64,000 nucleotides of DNA from contig NZ_AOLN01000006.1 in assembly GCF_000337815.1 (NCBI RefSeq), positions 186,001 to 250,000 of the forward strand, given 5' to 3'. This stretch comes from Haloferax mucosum ATCC BAA-1512. GTDB taxonomy: Archaea > Halobacteriota > Halobacteria > Halobacteriales > Haloferacaceae. The notes under the pieces are model-generated. The model saw only the letters and a list, made by a program, of their open reading frames with translations, had not been told where the DNA came from and did not search any database. The translations under genes were made by a program, and so were the position numbers. Positions 8,989-18,326 of the stretch are shown piece after piece. The first letter of the stretch is position 1, and each line of letters begins with the position of its first letter.

Positions 8989-9804
8989 ATGAGCGAACAG
9001 CGGGTCAAATTCAACGGAGATACGAGGGTCTTGTATCGAAAGGCGGTGCGAACGCCACTGCCGGACGAAGACGCCGAGCGGGTGTTCCACGAGAATATGA
9101 TGAACGTCGCGGACTCCCAAGAGCGGAAAGCGGAGATGCTCGCGGACCCCGATATTCCTCTGCTCGAAGCCTACGAGAAACAACACGAACGCATCGCCGA
9201 GAGCTACAGGCGCCGCTGCCGCCACATCGCGGGTGAAGAGTACGAGCGAATCGCACTGGAGTACAGTCGCGGCGAGCGAAACGACCGACTCGGTGCACTG
9301 ACTGCGTACTATTTCGAGGGACTATGGCGGATGGAACAGCGCATCAGCGTCACCGACATGCTGTTTTTCCCCATCATTCTCCGCTACCCCGATAGCTTCA
9401 CCGTCAACATTCGCTTTACGAGCGGTTTTGCCACGAACGGGTCGGTACTGTACGAATCGCCGGAGCACGCGCCCGAATCCCTCGAAGGCGAGTACGCTGA
9501 CCGGTACTACAATGACAGCCTCTACTCGCAAAAGGAGGCGGCAGAACAGATTAGGGCCACCTCACAGATTATCCGCGAGGAGTTTCTCAGCCCGGACGAG
9601 GCCTCGTTCGAAGAGCGCAAGTACGGTGGCATCGTCACCGGCGGCGGCAAGAAAGGGTCCGTGTTCTCCTCGATGCTCAAGCGCGTCGAACCCGACCCCG
9701 ACCGGTTTTCGGAACCGGCGACCGAACCGATGCTCGTCGAAGAAGGAAACGAAGCAAAGCGCACCGAACACGAACTCCTTCCGGACGACGCAATCGTCCT
9801 GTAG
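8989..9804 (+). CDS. Conserved haloarchaeal protein of unknown function
   Basis: 271 residues, charged and soluble, rich in Glu/Arg helices in the first 110 residues (QERKAEMLADPDIPLLEAYE), then a beta-like region (VNIRFTSGFATNGSVLYES) and a C-terminal disordered tail. No catalytic motif or known domain is recognisable. An AT-rich box (GAATTAATTT, 8952-8961) lies about 27-30 bases before the ATG and supports a leaderless start. It is convergent with the transducer gene that ends at 9857. Confidence 0.85.
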   Translation: MSEQRVKFNGDTRVLYRKAVRTPLPDEDAERVFHENMMNVADSQERKAEMLADPDIPLLEAYEKQHERIAESYRRRCRHIAGEEYERIALEYSRGERNDRLGALTAYYFEGLWRMEQRISVTDMLFFPIILRYPDSFTVNIRFTSGFATNGSVLYESPEHAPESLEGEYADRYYNDSLYSQKEAAEQIRATSQIIREEFLSPDEASFEERKYGGIVTGGGKKGSVFSSMLKRVEPDPDRFSEPATEPMLVEEGNEAKRTEHELLPDDAIVL

Positions 9805-9856
9805 GCACCGACGCCGACGACGCCGAACTGCGAGCGACGTCTAACCGCGCCTGTAT

Positions 9857-12187
9857 CTACGACTTTGTGCCGACCCGTTCTGCGAGCGGCGTGTCTCTCT
9901 TTTCGGTCGCGGCACGTGACTCGCGTTCACTACTACGTGTGCTGTCACCCTCGGCCGCCACGTCGAATCGGTCGAGTGCGACTTGCAAGTCGCTGGCGCG
10001 GTCGGCGAGTCTCTCGACGCGGTCGGACACCTCGGCGAGAGCGTCAGTCTGTGCTTCCGTCGCGGTCACGGCGTCGCGCGCGCCGACGCTGGTTCGGTCG
10101 CTAATCTCCGATACGTCTTCGACCATCGAGACGACTTCGGTCGTGGCTCCGGCTTGCTGTTCTGTAGCCCGGCGAATCTCCTGTATCCCATCGGCGGTGT
10201 CTTCGACGTCGTCAACGATGGTGTCGATGGCGGCCATCGCTTCCTCGATGGTTTCGGAGCCTTCGCCGACCCGTGTCCGCGTCTGTCGGATGTCAGCGGC
10301 GGTCGCTTCGGTCCGGTCTCGGACCCGTTCGATGGACGCGCTGATCTGTCCGGTCGCGTCCTGTGTCTCCTCGGCGAGTTGCTGTACCTCGTCGGCGACG
10401 ACGGCGAAGCCATCGCCGAACTCGCCGGCATGCGCGGCCTCGATGGAGGCGTTGAGCGCGAGGATGTGCGTTTGCGAGGCGATTTCGTCGATGAAGTCCA
10501 CGACGGACTCGATATCGGCGATAGCGGATTCGAGTTCGCGGACCTGCTCGACCGTGTTCTTGGTCGCCACCTCGATGGCTCGAAGCTCCGAAATCGCGTT
10601 TTCGGCCGCATCACGGCCGCGCTCGCCGCGATTCGTGGCCGCCTCCGCGTTGGCCGCGACGTCCGACGCGGAGGCGTTTACCTGCTGAATCGCCGCCGAG
10701 AAGTCGCTCATTCGCTCGGTCACGTCGTCGAGGTGTTCGTCCTGTTCGACGACGTCGTCGAGGATGTCGGTCATCGATTCTGAGACCGCGTGGCTGGCCT
10801 CGTTCGCGTCGCCGACGCTGGCGCTCGTCGCGTCGCTCGATTCGGCCACTGCCTCGCTGAAGGTCTGTGCGTCGGCGATGACCGTCGCAAGTTCGTCCAT
10901 CGTTCGGTTGTACGTGCGGGCGATGTCGGCCATCGCATCACTCTCCGAATCGGGGTTCATCCGGCAGGTGAGGTCGCCGTCGGCACACCGCTCCATGACG
11001 GCTCGGTACTCCTCGGCTTGCGCTTCGAGGTGGTCGTTGAGGGCTTCTGCGGTTTCGAGACTCTCTTTCAGCGATTCGCGCATCTCGTCGAACGAGGCGT
11101 AGAGCGTCCCGAACTCGTCGATTCGGTCGGTTTCGAGGTCAACACCGAGGTCGCCGTCAGCCATCTCGGTCGCGCGGTCGGTCAACTCGCCGAGAGTTCG
11201 AGTCGTTCGGCGACCGAGCACGGCGGCGACGACGCCGAGCGAACCGAGCGCGGCGAGAATCGTCACGAGTAACCCGCCGCCGACACTGTCGCGGACGCTG
11301 TAGGCGGTCGCAGTGGGAACCGCAGTGGAGAGCGTCCAATCGACGCCTTCGACGGGAGTGTACGCGACGACTCGTTCATCCGTCTGGTCGAAAGCGGTTC
11401 CGTTCGTGAGCGCGTTCGTGTCGTGACCGGGGACGCTCTCGTTCGCCGACGTCGAGATGATTGCCGTGCCATCGGTTCCGTAGAGCGTCGTCTGACTGCC
11501 GGCCATCGTCTGTTCCGTCTCGGTGATGCGCGCCGGGAGACTGACGGTCACGAGCACGACCGATTCGGCGTTCTCCGGGGGCTTGCTCGCCAGCACGAAC
11601 GACGGTTCGTCGGTGACCGGTGACTGGAATGTCTCTGAAGAGACGTACACCTGATTCGGTTCGGGGTTGACGTGCTGTTCGATGTCGCTCCACGGGAGAC
11701 CGGCCTCCGCGGCAGTCTCTCCTTCGAGCGAACTCGCGGTGCTTTGGTCGATTTCGCCGGTTGCGAGGCTGACGTAGTGAATCGCCGTCAGGTCTTCCTG
11801 TCCGAGTTCCGCGCTTCGCTGAAAGAGATAACTGCTCGCGGCCTGCGAGTTTCCGAGTTGAAACTGCCACGCCGACGAGGTCGAACGCGTCTCCATGCGC
11901 TTGCTGTCGATCCACGACTCGATACCGTCGGCTTGGAGCGCCGCGGTCGAGGTGAGCTGTTGTTCGACCTGGCTGTCGAGCGACGAGTGGACCGAAGTGT
12001 ACGTGACAGCCCCGATACCGGCCATCAAGAGCATCGCAACGAGCGTCGCGGCGAAGAATTTCCGGGCGTACGTTCGTCGAAGCGACTGCGGGACCGCCGA
12101 ACCCGCGCGCTGTGAGATTCGGTCGGTAAGTCCGCGTAACGACACGTCAAAAATCGAATCTCGAAAGCGCGACCAGCGTTCTCCCAT
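9857..12187 (-). CDS. Methyl-accepting chemotaxis transducer with extracellular Cache-like sensor
   Basis: 776 residues from the ATG at 12187. Order: cytoplasmic N-terminus, membrane segment near residues 35-60, extracellular sensor of about 240 residues (Cache-like; ends [12 protein letters not shown]), second membrane segment near 300, HAMP, then a long coiled coil with the signalling hairpin [20 protein letters not shown]. It passes an extracellular signal to CheA/CheW; no che genes are in the window. A longer frame starts at 12223, but a TATA box at about 12226-12236 and an SD-like GGTGGTG just before 12187 favour the inner start. It is divergent from the K+ channel. Confidence 0.95.
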   Translation of the reverse strand: MGERWSRFRDSIFDVSLRGLTDRISQRAGSAVPQSLRRTYARKFFAATLVAMLLMAGIGAVTYTSVHSSLDSQVEQQLTSTAALQADGIESWIDSKRMETRSTSSAWQFQLGNSQAASSYLFQRSAELGQEDLTAIHYVSLATGEIDQSTASSLEGETAAEAGLPWSDIEQHVNPEPNQVYVSSETFQSPVTDEPSFVLASKPPENAESVVLVTVSLPARITETEQTMAGSQTTLYGTDGTAIISTSANESVPGHDTNALTNGTAFDQTDERVVAYTPVEGVDWTLSTAVPTATAYSVRDSVGGGLLVTILAALGSLGVVAAVLGRRTTRTLGELTDRATEMADGDLGVDLETDRIDEFGTLYASFDEMRESLKESLETAEALNDHLEAQAEEYRAVMERCADGDLTCRMNPDSESDAMADIARTYNRTMDELATVIADAQTFSEAVAESSDATSASVGDANEASHAVSESMTDILDDVVEQDEHLDDVTERMSDFSAAIQQVNASASDVAANAEAATNRGERGRDAAENAISELRAIEVATKNTVEQVRELESAIADIESVVDFIDEIASQTHILALNASIEAAHAGEFGDGFAVVADEVQQLAEETQDATGQISASIERVRDRTEATAADIRQTRTRVGEGSETIEEAMAAIDTIVDDVEDTADGIQEIRRATEQQAGATTEVVSMVEDVSEISDRTSVGARDAVTATEAQTDALAEVSDRVERLADRASDLQVALDRFDVAAEGDSTRSSERESRAATEKRDTPLAERVGTKS

Positions 12188-12527
12188 CACCACCGCGTTT
12201 CTTTTCACTTGTGATAAATTCAAATGATATATAGATATTTGAGAAGACTGTTCTCACGGATATTCTATATCGAATCGAAATCGGGGTCGAATTGGTTGAG
12301 AACCGAGATATACACTATTTCGTCCATAGACAGACTGATACGAGAGAATAAAAGACGAGACAGATGGGGAAATCCTGGGTAACGTGTCTACAAAGGTGCG
12401 CTCTCGAAGGGGTATTTTGGACGGGTTCACCGTCTGATAGTACATCCATATATAGTCTCAAGACAGAGAATATCAAAAAAGCGCCCCCGCCGTAACGATA
12501 TAAGTAGTTCACGGGCAAACGCGGCGT
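12188..12527. promoter_or_regulatory. Divergent AT-rich intergenic region with both promoters
   Basis: About 340 bases. On the minus strand a TATA-like CTATATAT (near 12226-12236) serves the transducer. On the plus strand GATATAAGTA (about 12495-12504) sits 27 bases before the channel ATG. The middle is AT-rich and holds several TATAT stretches (near 12450) but no convincing gene. Confidence 0.6.
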
Positions 12528-13370
12528 ATGGGAAGTCACGCGTCCGACCCGCACGGTGGAACCACGCGGGACGTGGTTCGATTCTATCTTCTCGACCACC
12601 AGACGGTCGTCGGAAAGGTGCTCGATATCGCGCTCCTCGTGCTCAATCTCGTGTTCGTGGGCGTGTACGTCGCCGAAACGTATCCTGTTTCTGCGGCACT
12701 CCAGTCGCTTCTCTGGACGGTTGAAGCCAGTGTCTCGGTCGTGTTCCTCGCTGAGTATCTGCTTCGCGTGTACGGAGCGCGGAGCCGCAGAGACGAGATA
12801 CTCGATTTCTACTCGGTCGTGGACGTGCTCGCAATCGTCCCGACACTCGCAGTGTTTGTCTTTCCCGCCTCGGCGACCCTGACAAACATCGGGTTTTTGC
12901 GCGCGATTCGCGTGGTTCGCGTGCTTCGGTTCTACCGGTTTACGCGGGACGAAGAGTTCTTTTTCGGGACCGTCTCGGTCGGGACGCTCCGCGTGATGAA
13001 GTTGTTCTTGACGGTGTTGACCATCTTCTTCGTCACCGCGGGGGTGTTCTACTCGTTCGAACACGACGTGAACTCCGCTATCGACACGTTCGGTGACGCG
13101 TTTTACTTCGTCGTGGTCGCGCTCTCGACGGTCGGTTTCGGCGATATCGTCCCTGTCACACAACCCGGCCGCTGGGTCACAGTCACGGCGATTTTAGCGA
13201 GCATTATCCTCATCCCGTGGCAAGCGAGTAAAATCGTCAAAGAGTGGGGTCACAGAGACAAGGTGAACGTCGTCTGTGAGAACTGCGGATTCGCGTACCA
13301 CGACCGCGACGCGTCCCACTGCAAGTCCTGCGGCCACGTCATCTACCAAGAGTACGATTCCCGTGAGTGA
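12528..13370 (+). CDS. Voltage-gated potassium channel with C-terminal zinc ribbon
   Basis: 280 residues. Six membrane segments: S1-S3, an S4 with regularly spaced arginines (RAIRVVRVLRFYRFTR, near residues 126-141), S5, the pore helix with selectivity filter STVGFGD (near 203-209), and S6. After S6 a short cytoplasmic tail has two CxxC knuckles (CENCG and CKSCG), a zinc ribbon not present in most K+ channels. It probably conducts K+ in response to membrane voltage; high cytoplasmic K+ is central to haloarchaeal osmotic balance. The promoter box lies 27 bases upstream, so the mRNA is likely leaderless. Confidence 0.95.
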   Translation: MGSHASDPHGGTTRDVVRFYLLDHQTVVGKVLDIALLVLNLVFVGVYVAETYPVSAALQSLLWTVEASVSVVFLAEYLLRVYGARSRRDEILDFYSVVDVLAIVPTLAVFVFPASATLTNIGFLRAIRVVRVLRFYRFTRDEEFFFGTVSVGTLRVMKLFLTVLTIFFVTAGVFYSFEHDVNSAIDTFGDAFYFVVVALSTVGFGDIVPVTQPGRWVTVTAILASIILIPWQASKIVKEWGHRDKVNVVCENCGFAYHDRDASHCKSCGHVIYQEYDSRE

Positions 13371-13532
13371 GCGCCGAACGGGCGGGGATTAGACAGCCAA
13401 TCAGTTAGTCATGAACATTTATTATAGATAGAGCTGAACTGCCGAGTACACGTGTCGGTCGCACGCATCCATCGCTGACTACGCCGCAGTAGTCACCCGC
13501 GAAAACAGCCTTCGACCGACCACTATCCACCC
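13371..13532. other. Intergenic region downstream of K+ channel with an isolated TATA-like box
   Basis: An AT-rich ATTTATTATAGATAG stretch at about 13416-13430 looks like a haloarchaeal promoter box. It would start a transcript near 13445, about 85 bases before the next possible start codon. It may drive the small gene at 13533 with a leader, or an unannotated short RNA. No gene is visible here. Confidence 0.35.
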
Positions 13533-13826
13533 GTGAGCACGAATCCACGCCCGACGTACGAACCGCAACGCCGCTCGACACGACAACAGACAGCGCCATC
13601 GAACGAATCCGGAGAAGCAAGCAACGCCACCGCAGTCGCCGAAGTGGTAAAAGCCGCCGAGGCATCGGAGACCATCGGGACCCCAGAGTCTGAGACCACC
13701 GGTTCGTGGGTCGCGCGGTGTCAACGCCAGTTTGACACGTCTGGTACCGAACGGATACATAACCTCGTAGACCGAGAGAATCAGGCAATACCGCAGATGG
13801 AACGGGACGCAACGGGGTCGGACTGA
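13533..13826 (+). CDS. Possible small hydrophilic protein
   Basis: 97 residues from a GTG start, rich in Glu, Ser, Thr and Ala, with a fair third-position GC bias but no recognisable domain. The opposite strand has open frames of worse composition. There is no clear leaderless promoter, although a TATA-like box lies 110 bases upstream. It could be a real lineage-specific protein or a chance frame; confidence is low. Confidence 0.35.
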   Translation: MSTNPRPTYEPQRRSTRQQTAPSNESGEASNATAVAEVVKAAEASETIGTPESETTGSWVARCQRQFDTSGTERIHNLVDRENQAIPQMERDATGSD

Positions 13827-13945
13827 CTCAGAGAGACTGCGTTCCCGAACTCGGCCCGTCCGCTTGGAGCGTACGCTTCCTCCCAGTCGTGTTGTGTCCA
13901 CAGAGACACGTCGCTTGAAGTGGGTGGCAAACCCACACATCGTCG

Positions 13946-14665
13946 ATGAGAGTCGCACGGATTCGAACCGACGACGGAGTAGTATCCGGGTCGTACGACG
14001 ATGGTATCGTCACGGTTGGCATCGAACAGTACGAAGTCGGCGACGACGCCGAGTTGCTCGCGCCCTGCGGGCCGTCCGCGCTCTACTGTGTCGGGCGGAA
14101 CTACGCGGCGACACTCGACCAGATGGACTACGACGTTCCCGACCGGCCGGACTGGTTCATCAAGCCGCCCGTCTCGGTGCTCGACCCCGGCGCGCCGATC
14201 GAATATCCCGACTGGACCGACGAGTTGACCTACGCCGGCGAGTTGGCGGCCGTCATCGACCGCGAATGTTCGGACGTGGCCGAGACCGACGTGCCGGACG
14301 TCGTCCGTGGCTACACGATTTTGAACGACCTCGACGCCCTCGACCAACCGGGTCGAACTGCGCGAAAGGCGTTCGACGGCTCTGGGCCGCTCGGACCGTG
14401 GATAGAAACCGACATCGACCCGACCGACCTCGACATGACGACGCACGTCGGCGGCGAGTTACGACAGGAGGCGAACACCGGACAGATGCTCTTTTCGCCC
14501 GCCGAGGTCGTCTCGTTCCTCTCCGAGCGCTACACCTTCCAGCCCGGCGACGTCGTTTCGTTTGGGAGTCCGGCGAACCCCGGAGTGGTCGAACCGGGCG
14601 ACGAAGTAGCAGTCTGGTACGAAGGTATCGGGACGCTCACGAACCGGGTCGTCTCGGAACGGTAA
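13946..14665 (+). CDS. Fumarylacetoacetate hydrolase-family protein
   Basis: 239 residues of the FAH/2-oxo-hept-3-ene-dioate hydratase superfamily. Landmarks are YCVGRNYAATL near residue 48, FIKPP near 71, a metal-binding Glu in YAGELAAVID near 95, and the C-terminal GDVVSFGSPANPGVV. Members hydrolyse or decarboxylate beta-diketo acids with a divalent metal. The exact substrate cannot be inferred; many archaeal members act as acylpyruvases or oxaloacetate decarboxylases. It stands alone, between a weak small gene and a convergent small membrane protein. Confidence 0.9.
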   Translation: MRVARIRTDDGVVSGSYDDGIVTVGIEQYEVGDDAELLAPCGPSALYCVGRNYAATLDQMDYDVPDRPDWFIKPPVSVLDPGAPIEYPDWTDELTYAGELAAVIDRECSDVAETDVPDVVRGYTILNDLDALDQPGRTARKAFDGSGPLGPWIETDIDPTDLDMTTHVGGELRQEANTGQMLFSPAEVVSFLSERYTFQPGDVVSFGSPANPGVVEPGDEVAVWYEGIGTLTNRVVSER

Positions 14666-14696
14666 GTGCGGGCTAACAAACCACCGGTCAGCCGAC

Positions 14697-14915
14697 TCAG
14701 TTCAGCGTGTCAACTTCGTCCGCGAGGTCACTCGGTTCATCCACCGGCCCGTTGACGAACAGACCGTGGCTCATCACGACGGCCGCGAGGAAGCTGAATC
14801 CGACGACCGACGTCGTCGGGGCTACCGCGGTGAACTGTCCGACGAGGACGCCGGCGACGAGGCTTCCGAAGATACCGACGAGCACGAGATCGTAGTACTG
14901 CCACGTATAGCCCAT
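14697..14915 (-). CDS. Small two-segment membrane protein
   Basis: 72 residues starting MGYTWQYYDLVLVGIF with two hydrophobic helices separated by a short loop, then an acidic tail (VDEPSDLADEVDTLN). The start at 14915 is preferred to the frame's upstream start, whose extra residues are basic and overlap the promoter zone of the next gene. Function unknown. It diverges from the aIF2-beta gene. Confidence 0.75.
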   Translation of the reverse strand: MGYTWQYYDLVLVGIFGSLVAGVLVGQFTAVAPTTSVVGFSFLAAVVMSHGLFVNGPVDEPSDLADEVDTLN

Positions 14916-15053
14916 ACGTGCCGTTACGTGGCCAGCGACGAAGTGCTGGCGTTCCGTTCCGACGACTCGACTCACGAAACAAACGTGTCGAGGTCGCGGG
15001 CGCGGGAAGAACGGTCACGGAACGGCTATACGTCGTCAGACACTCGAACGCCT

Positions 15054-15662
15054 ATGGAGTATCAGACTGCGCTCGACCGAGCGCTCGACGTCCTTCCGGA
15101 ACGAAATGTGGAACAAGAACGCCTGACGATTCCCGACCCCGCGGGCGAGACCGACGGCGCGTTCACGCGCCTCACCAATCTCGGTGAAATCGCGGACGCG
15201 CTCTCGCGGACCCCCACACACCTTCACAGTGCCATCCAGCGGACGCTCGGGACGAGCGGCCAACTGGAAGACGACCGCGCGCGCTACAGCGGGTCGTTTT
15301 CCATCAACGACTTCGAAGAGGCAATCGACGGCTACGTCGAAGAGTACGTCATCTGTTCGGAGTGTGGCCTGCCGGACACGCGTCTCGTGACCGAAGACGG
15401 CGTTGACATGCTTCGCTGTGAGGCCTGTGGTGCCTTCCGCCCGGTCCAAAAGCGCTCCAGCGTGAGCAACAAGCGCCAGCGCGAAGCCGTCGAAGAAGGC
15501 CGCACCTACGAGGTCGAAATCACCGGGACCGGCCGCAAAGGCGACGGCGTCGCACAACGTGGCAAGTACACTATCTTCGTCCCCGGTGCGCAGGAAGGAC
15601 AGACCGTCCGTGTCTACATCAAGAACACGAGCGGCTCGCTCGCGTTCGCACGTCTCGCCTAA
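15054..15662 (+). CDS. eif2b: Translation initiation factor aIF2 beta subunit with C-terminal TRAM domain
   Basis: 202 residues. An N-terminal helical segment and central aIF2-beta core are followed by a zinc ribbon (CSECG...CEACG, near residues 101-124), then a TRAM-like beta-barrel in the last 60 residues (RTYEVEITGTGRKGDGVAQ, FVPGAQEGQTV). Typical archaeal aIF2-beta is about 140 residues; the TRAM extension is common in haloarchaea and likely adds RNA binding. The protein works with alpha and gamma subunits to deliver initiator tRNA. A CTATA box is about 27 bases before the ATG. Confidence 0.95.
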   Translation: MEYQTALDRALDVLPERNVEQERLTIPDPAGETDGAFTRLTNLGEIADALSRTPTHLHSAIQRTLGTSGQLEDDRARYSGSFSINDFEEAIDGYVEEYVICSECGLPDTRLVTEDGVDMLRCEACGAFRPVQKRSSVSNKRQREAVEEGRTYEVEITGTGRKGDGVAQRGKYTIFVPGAQEGQTVRVYIKNTSGSLAFARLA

Positions 15663-15794
15663 GACGGACGTCTCTCAATCTACTTTCGTGGCTGTCGTGA
15701 CCGGCTACGCGGCTTCGACGTGGCCGAGAACCGAAGCACAGTCTCATATTCTCACTCTCGTCGTCGCCCGAGTGACGACCAGACACCAGCGGTC

Positions 15795-16025
15795 CTACTC
15801 GTCGCTCTCGCCGGCGTCGCCACTGTCGCCGCGGCACAGTCCGCGGAGACCGACGAGCGCGAGACCGAGGAATACGGCACCCTCGACTCGCGCCGCGGTC
15901 GTGACCCACGGCTTTACCGTCATCTCCTCGCCGTCTTCGTAGGCGAGGCGCGTCAGCACGGCGATAAGCCGCTCGGGAAACAGCAGTTCGACGAGACCGA
16001 ACAGAGCGAACAGTGCTCGAATCAT
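15795..16025 (-). CDS. Small membrane protein
   Basis: 76 residues: a hydrophobic helix at the N-terminus (MIRALFALFGLVELLFPERL), a short cytoplasmic loop with a conserved-looking DGEEMTVKPWV, a second helix (VFLGLALVGL) and an acidic tail. The start at 16025 is preferred; the longer frame upstream is basic and not coding-like. This pattern of two helices around a PER...TRLAYE motif is common in haloarchaea and has no assigned function. Confidence 0.75.
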   Translation of the reverse strand: MIRALFALFGLVELLFPERLIAVLTRLAYEDGEEMTVKPWVTTAARVEGAVFLGLALVGLRGLCRGDSGDAGESDE

Positions 16026-16214
16026 ACGCGTCGATAGGGCCGCACGGGGTGAAAATCTGCTGTCGGTTCCTACCGAACGGGACTCGGATTCTCCCGCGGA
16101 ACACGGCGCTCCAACGACTTCAGAACCACGACAGCAGACACGATAGCCACCGTGTCGCCGGAAGCGACACAGACGTCGAACTCCCCGCAGAGCGACAACA
16201 CTCATTCTGTCTGA

Positions 16215-16231
16215 TGGTCTACTATAGACCA
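16215..16231. promoter_or_regulatory. Perfect palindrome overlapping the start codon, candidate operator or RNA hairpin
   Basis: TGGTCTA-CTA-TAGACCA is a perfect 7-base inverted repeat with a 3-base spacer. Its last base is the A of the ATG at 16231. It could be a repressor-binding site covering the transcription start of a leaderless gene, or a 5' hairpin. A chance palindrome is not excluded. Confidence 0.4.
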
Positions 16232-17127
16232 TGAAAGTCCATCTCGAAGATGGGACGCGATTCGACTGTGGTGGGTACAAGGCGCTCGACTCGGGCGGTG
16301 TCGTCCTCACTGCCGACGCGAAACGAAAGCAGGTCATCGGCTACGTACCAGCAGACCAATTGGTCTACATTCTCCCCGAAGACGTCGCGGCCGAACGCGA
16401 CGACGAGACACCGGCGAACGACGAGGTCCGAACCGACGGCGAGTCAGAGTCTGACGCAGATGCCGACAACACGGAGGCGGGCGAAACCGAAGTCGGCTCG
16501 GACGCTGACGAACCTGACTCTGGCGCTGACGAATCCGACTCTAACGCTGACGCATCCGACTTCGACAATAATGAACCCGACTCCGACGACACCACCGTGG
16601 ACGAGACGACGGTCGCCGCCGGCATCGAACCCGAACCGAACGGCGTGACGGCCGTCGCCGAATCGACCGACGACGACCACGCGGCGGACACAGACCGCGC
16701 ACACGACGCCGGCCACACCCACGAGGACGTGGTGCAACGAATCGAGACGCTCGAAGGCCGAGTCGATGGACTCGACGGCCGGGTGGATGCGATGACGGAG
16801 CAACTCGCGGACATCGCCTCGGGAGTCGAGGCCGCGTCTTCGGAGACCGAAGAGACACTCGACCCGGAGGACGTGCGAAACATCCGGGGTATCGGCGAGG
16901 CGTATGCCACACGGCTCAGAGCGGCGGGACTCGACACGGTGTCCGCGCTTCGTGCGGCGACCGCAGACGAAATCGCGGCGGCGGTGGCGGTCTCCGAGCG
17001 ACGCGTCTCAGACTGGAAACGCCGTGCCGACTCGCACGTCGAACAGGCCGCGTCGAGCGAGACGACCGACGCCGACGCCGACACTGACGCCAACGCAGAC
17101 ACCGACCCGCAGGAAGATACCGAGTAG
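16231..17127 (+). CDS. Helix-hairpin-helix domain protein with long acidic low-complexity linker
   Basis: 298 residues. A small N-terminal beta domain (MKVHLEDGTRFDCGGYKALD, ending VYILPEDVA) is followed by about 100 residues of Asp/Glu/Ser/Ala-rich repeats (SDADEPDSGADESDSNADAS), a short coiled coil (IETLEGRVDGLDGRVDAM), and a helix-hairpin-helix pair (DVRNIRGIGEAYATRLRAAG, then TADEIAAAVAVS). The tail is another Asp/Ala repeat. The HhH pair resembles DUF4332-type DNA- or protein-binding modules. Function unknown; the long acidic linker is extreme even for haloarchaea. Confidence 0.85.
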   Translation: MKVHLEDGTRFDCGGYKALDSGGVVLTADAKRKQVIGYVPADQLVYILPEDVAAERDDETPANDEVRTDGESESDADADNTEAGETEVGSDADEPDSGADESDSNADASDFDNNEPDSDDTTVDETTVAAGIEPEPNGVTAVAESTDDDHAADTDRAHDAGHTHEDVVQRIETLEGRVDGLDGRVDAMTEQLADIASGVEAASSETEETLDPEDVRNIRGIGEAYATRLRAAGLDTVSALRAATADEIAAAVAVSERRVSDWKRRADSHVEQAASSETTDADADTDANADTDPQEDTE

Positions 17128-17187
17128 TTCCCATCGGTCGGGAACTGGCAAAGAGAGTGATAGGCCCTCGGGTCTAATACCAACCTG

Positions 17188-17616
17188 ATGTACGATACCA
17201 TCCTCGTGCCAATCGACGGAAGCGACTCGATGATGCCTGTCGTCGAAGACGCCGCTACGCTCGCGGCCGAGCGTGACGCATCCGTCCACCTCCTCTACGT
17301 ACTCGACAAACGAGCCTTCCTGACGCTTGCTGACGACCGACTCGACGAAGTGTACGAGGAACTCGAAACACAGGGAACGGCCGCGCTCGAATCGGCCGCA
17401 GAGACCATGGCTGACCACGGTGTCACGGCAGAAACCGCGCTCCGCCGTGGCGACCCGGCAACCGAGATTCTCGCGTTCGCCAGCGATATCGACGCCGACC
17501 TCATCTCGATGGGAACCCACGCCCGATTCGAGGACAACATCCTCGGCAGTGTCTCGCGGTCCGTCGTCGTCGAATCGGACATCCCGGTGCTGACGACGCC
17601 GATACAGACGCGCTAA
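17188..17616 (+). CDS. Universal stress protein, UspA family
   Basis: 142 residues of the Rossmann-like Usp fold, starting YDTILVPIDGSD. The usual ATP-binding motif G-x2-G-x9-G-S/T is altered here: the corresponding stretch is MGTHARFEDNILGSVS, where the second glycine is replaced. It may therefore bind nucleotide weakly or differently. It lies 60 bases after the HhH gene on the same strand; co-transcription is possible. Confidence 0.93.
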   Translation: MYDTILVPIDGSDSMMPVVEDAATLAAERDASVHLLYVLDKRAFLTLADDRLDEVYEELETQGTAALESAAETMADHGVTAETALRRGDPATEILAFASDIDADLISMGTHARFEDNILGSVSRSVVVESDIPVLTTPIQTR

Positions 17617-17769
17617 ACGCGACCGGTCACGAACCGCACGCAGTCATTTTCTGAAGCGGTCTACAGAACCCCGCACGCGGACCACACTATCCCGAACACG
17701 TACAGCTCCGCACGCGCTCCACACGTTCCTTCGAACAGTCCAGCGACGAAATCCGAGGTGAGCGCGTCG

Positions 17770-18045
17770 CTACAGTCGAAGCAGTAACAAGACGAATCCG
17801 AACAGCGTCGATGCGACGCTGATGAGCAGGAGTCCGCCGCTCATCACGAGCGTGTTCCCCCCGACCGTCGGGGACGTTCCGGTCGCGGCGACGTTCATCA
17901 CCGACAATCCAGACAGGAAGTCTGACGCGGGCGCGAGGACCGCGAGACAAAAGACGGTGAGTCCGACGAACACGAGCAGATACGGCGTGAACGACGGGGT
18001 TCGTCTATAGGGAGTGTGGTTGCGAGTGGGGTAACCGCGGGACAT
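17770..18045 (-). CDS. Small membrane protein
   Basis: 91 residues: a basic N-terminus with many Arg/Tyr/Pro residues (MSRGYPTRNHTPYRRTPSF), then two long hydrophobic helices (PYLLVFVGLTVFCLAVLAP and the C-terminal GGLLLISVASTLFGFVLLLL). The start at 18045 is supported by an AT-containing box (AAACTATG) about 25 bases upstream on the minus strand. Function unknown. Confidence 0.7.
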   Translation of the reverse strand: MSRGYPTRNHTPYRRTPSFTPYLLVFVGLTVFCLAVLAPASDFLSGLSVMNVAATGTSPTVGGNTLVMSGGLLLISVASTLFGFVLLLLRL

Positions 18046-18326
18046 ACACCGGTGTACGCCACCAGCATAGTTTGGTACATGTTGACTACTCTCCAACAAG
18101 TGTCGTTACAGTGCTCCTACCGGCTGAAAACCGTCGTTGTCGGCGACTCGACTCGGACAGCCGACCTCGGCGTCTGTGGCCGCCGTTCGTGCCAGTTACG
18201 AGCTACCTATCCACCGCTGTGTGCCTGTTTAGCCGCAGTATATCGCTGTCTGGCCCCGTCGTCGCGGGGTGGTCTCGGGTTCGGTTCGGCTTTGGGTTCG
18301 GCTTTGGGTTCGGCTTCGCGTTCGCG
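18046..18326. other. Intergenic region with 12-base tandem repeat next to msrB stop
   Basis: 280 bases with no convincing gene. The end nearest msrB (18283-18325) holds a tandem repeat of the 12-mer GGGTTCGGCTTT in about three imperfect copies, followed by CGCGTTCGCG. It lies directly downstream of the msrB stop codon on the minus strand and would be in its 3' UTR. Confidence 0.6.
18283..18325. repeat. Short tandem repeat, unit GGGTTCGGCTTT
   Basis: Roughly three copies of a 12-base unit with partial copies at both ends, immediately 3' of msrB. Such repeats vary in copy number by slippage. Confidence 0.7.

Noticed and set aside
10764-11102. Plus-strand frames antisense to the first transducer
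   Set aside because: They mirror the minus-strand coding sequence and have Ser/Ala-rich composition typical of antisense frames.
16365-17201. Long Ser-rich minus-strand frame opposite the HhH gene
   Set aside because: It is the complement of the Asp/Glu/Ala repeats; the plus strand has a coherent domain order.
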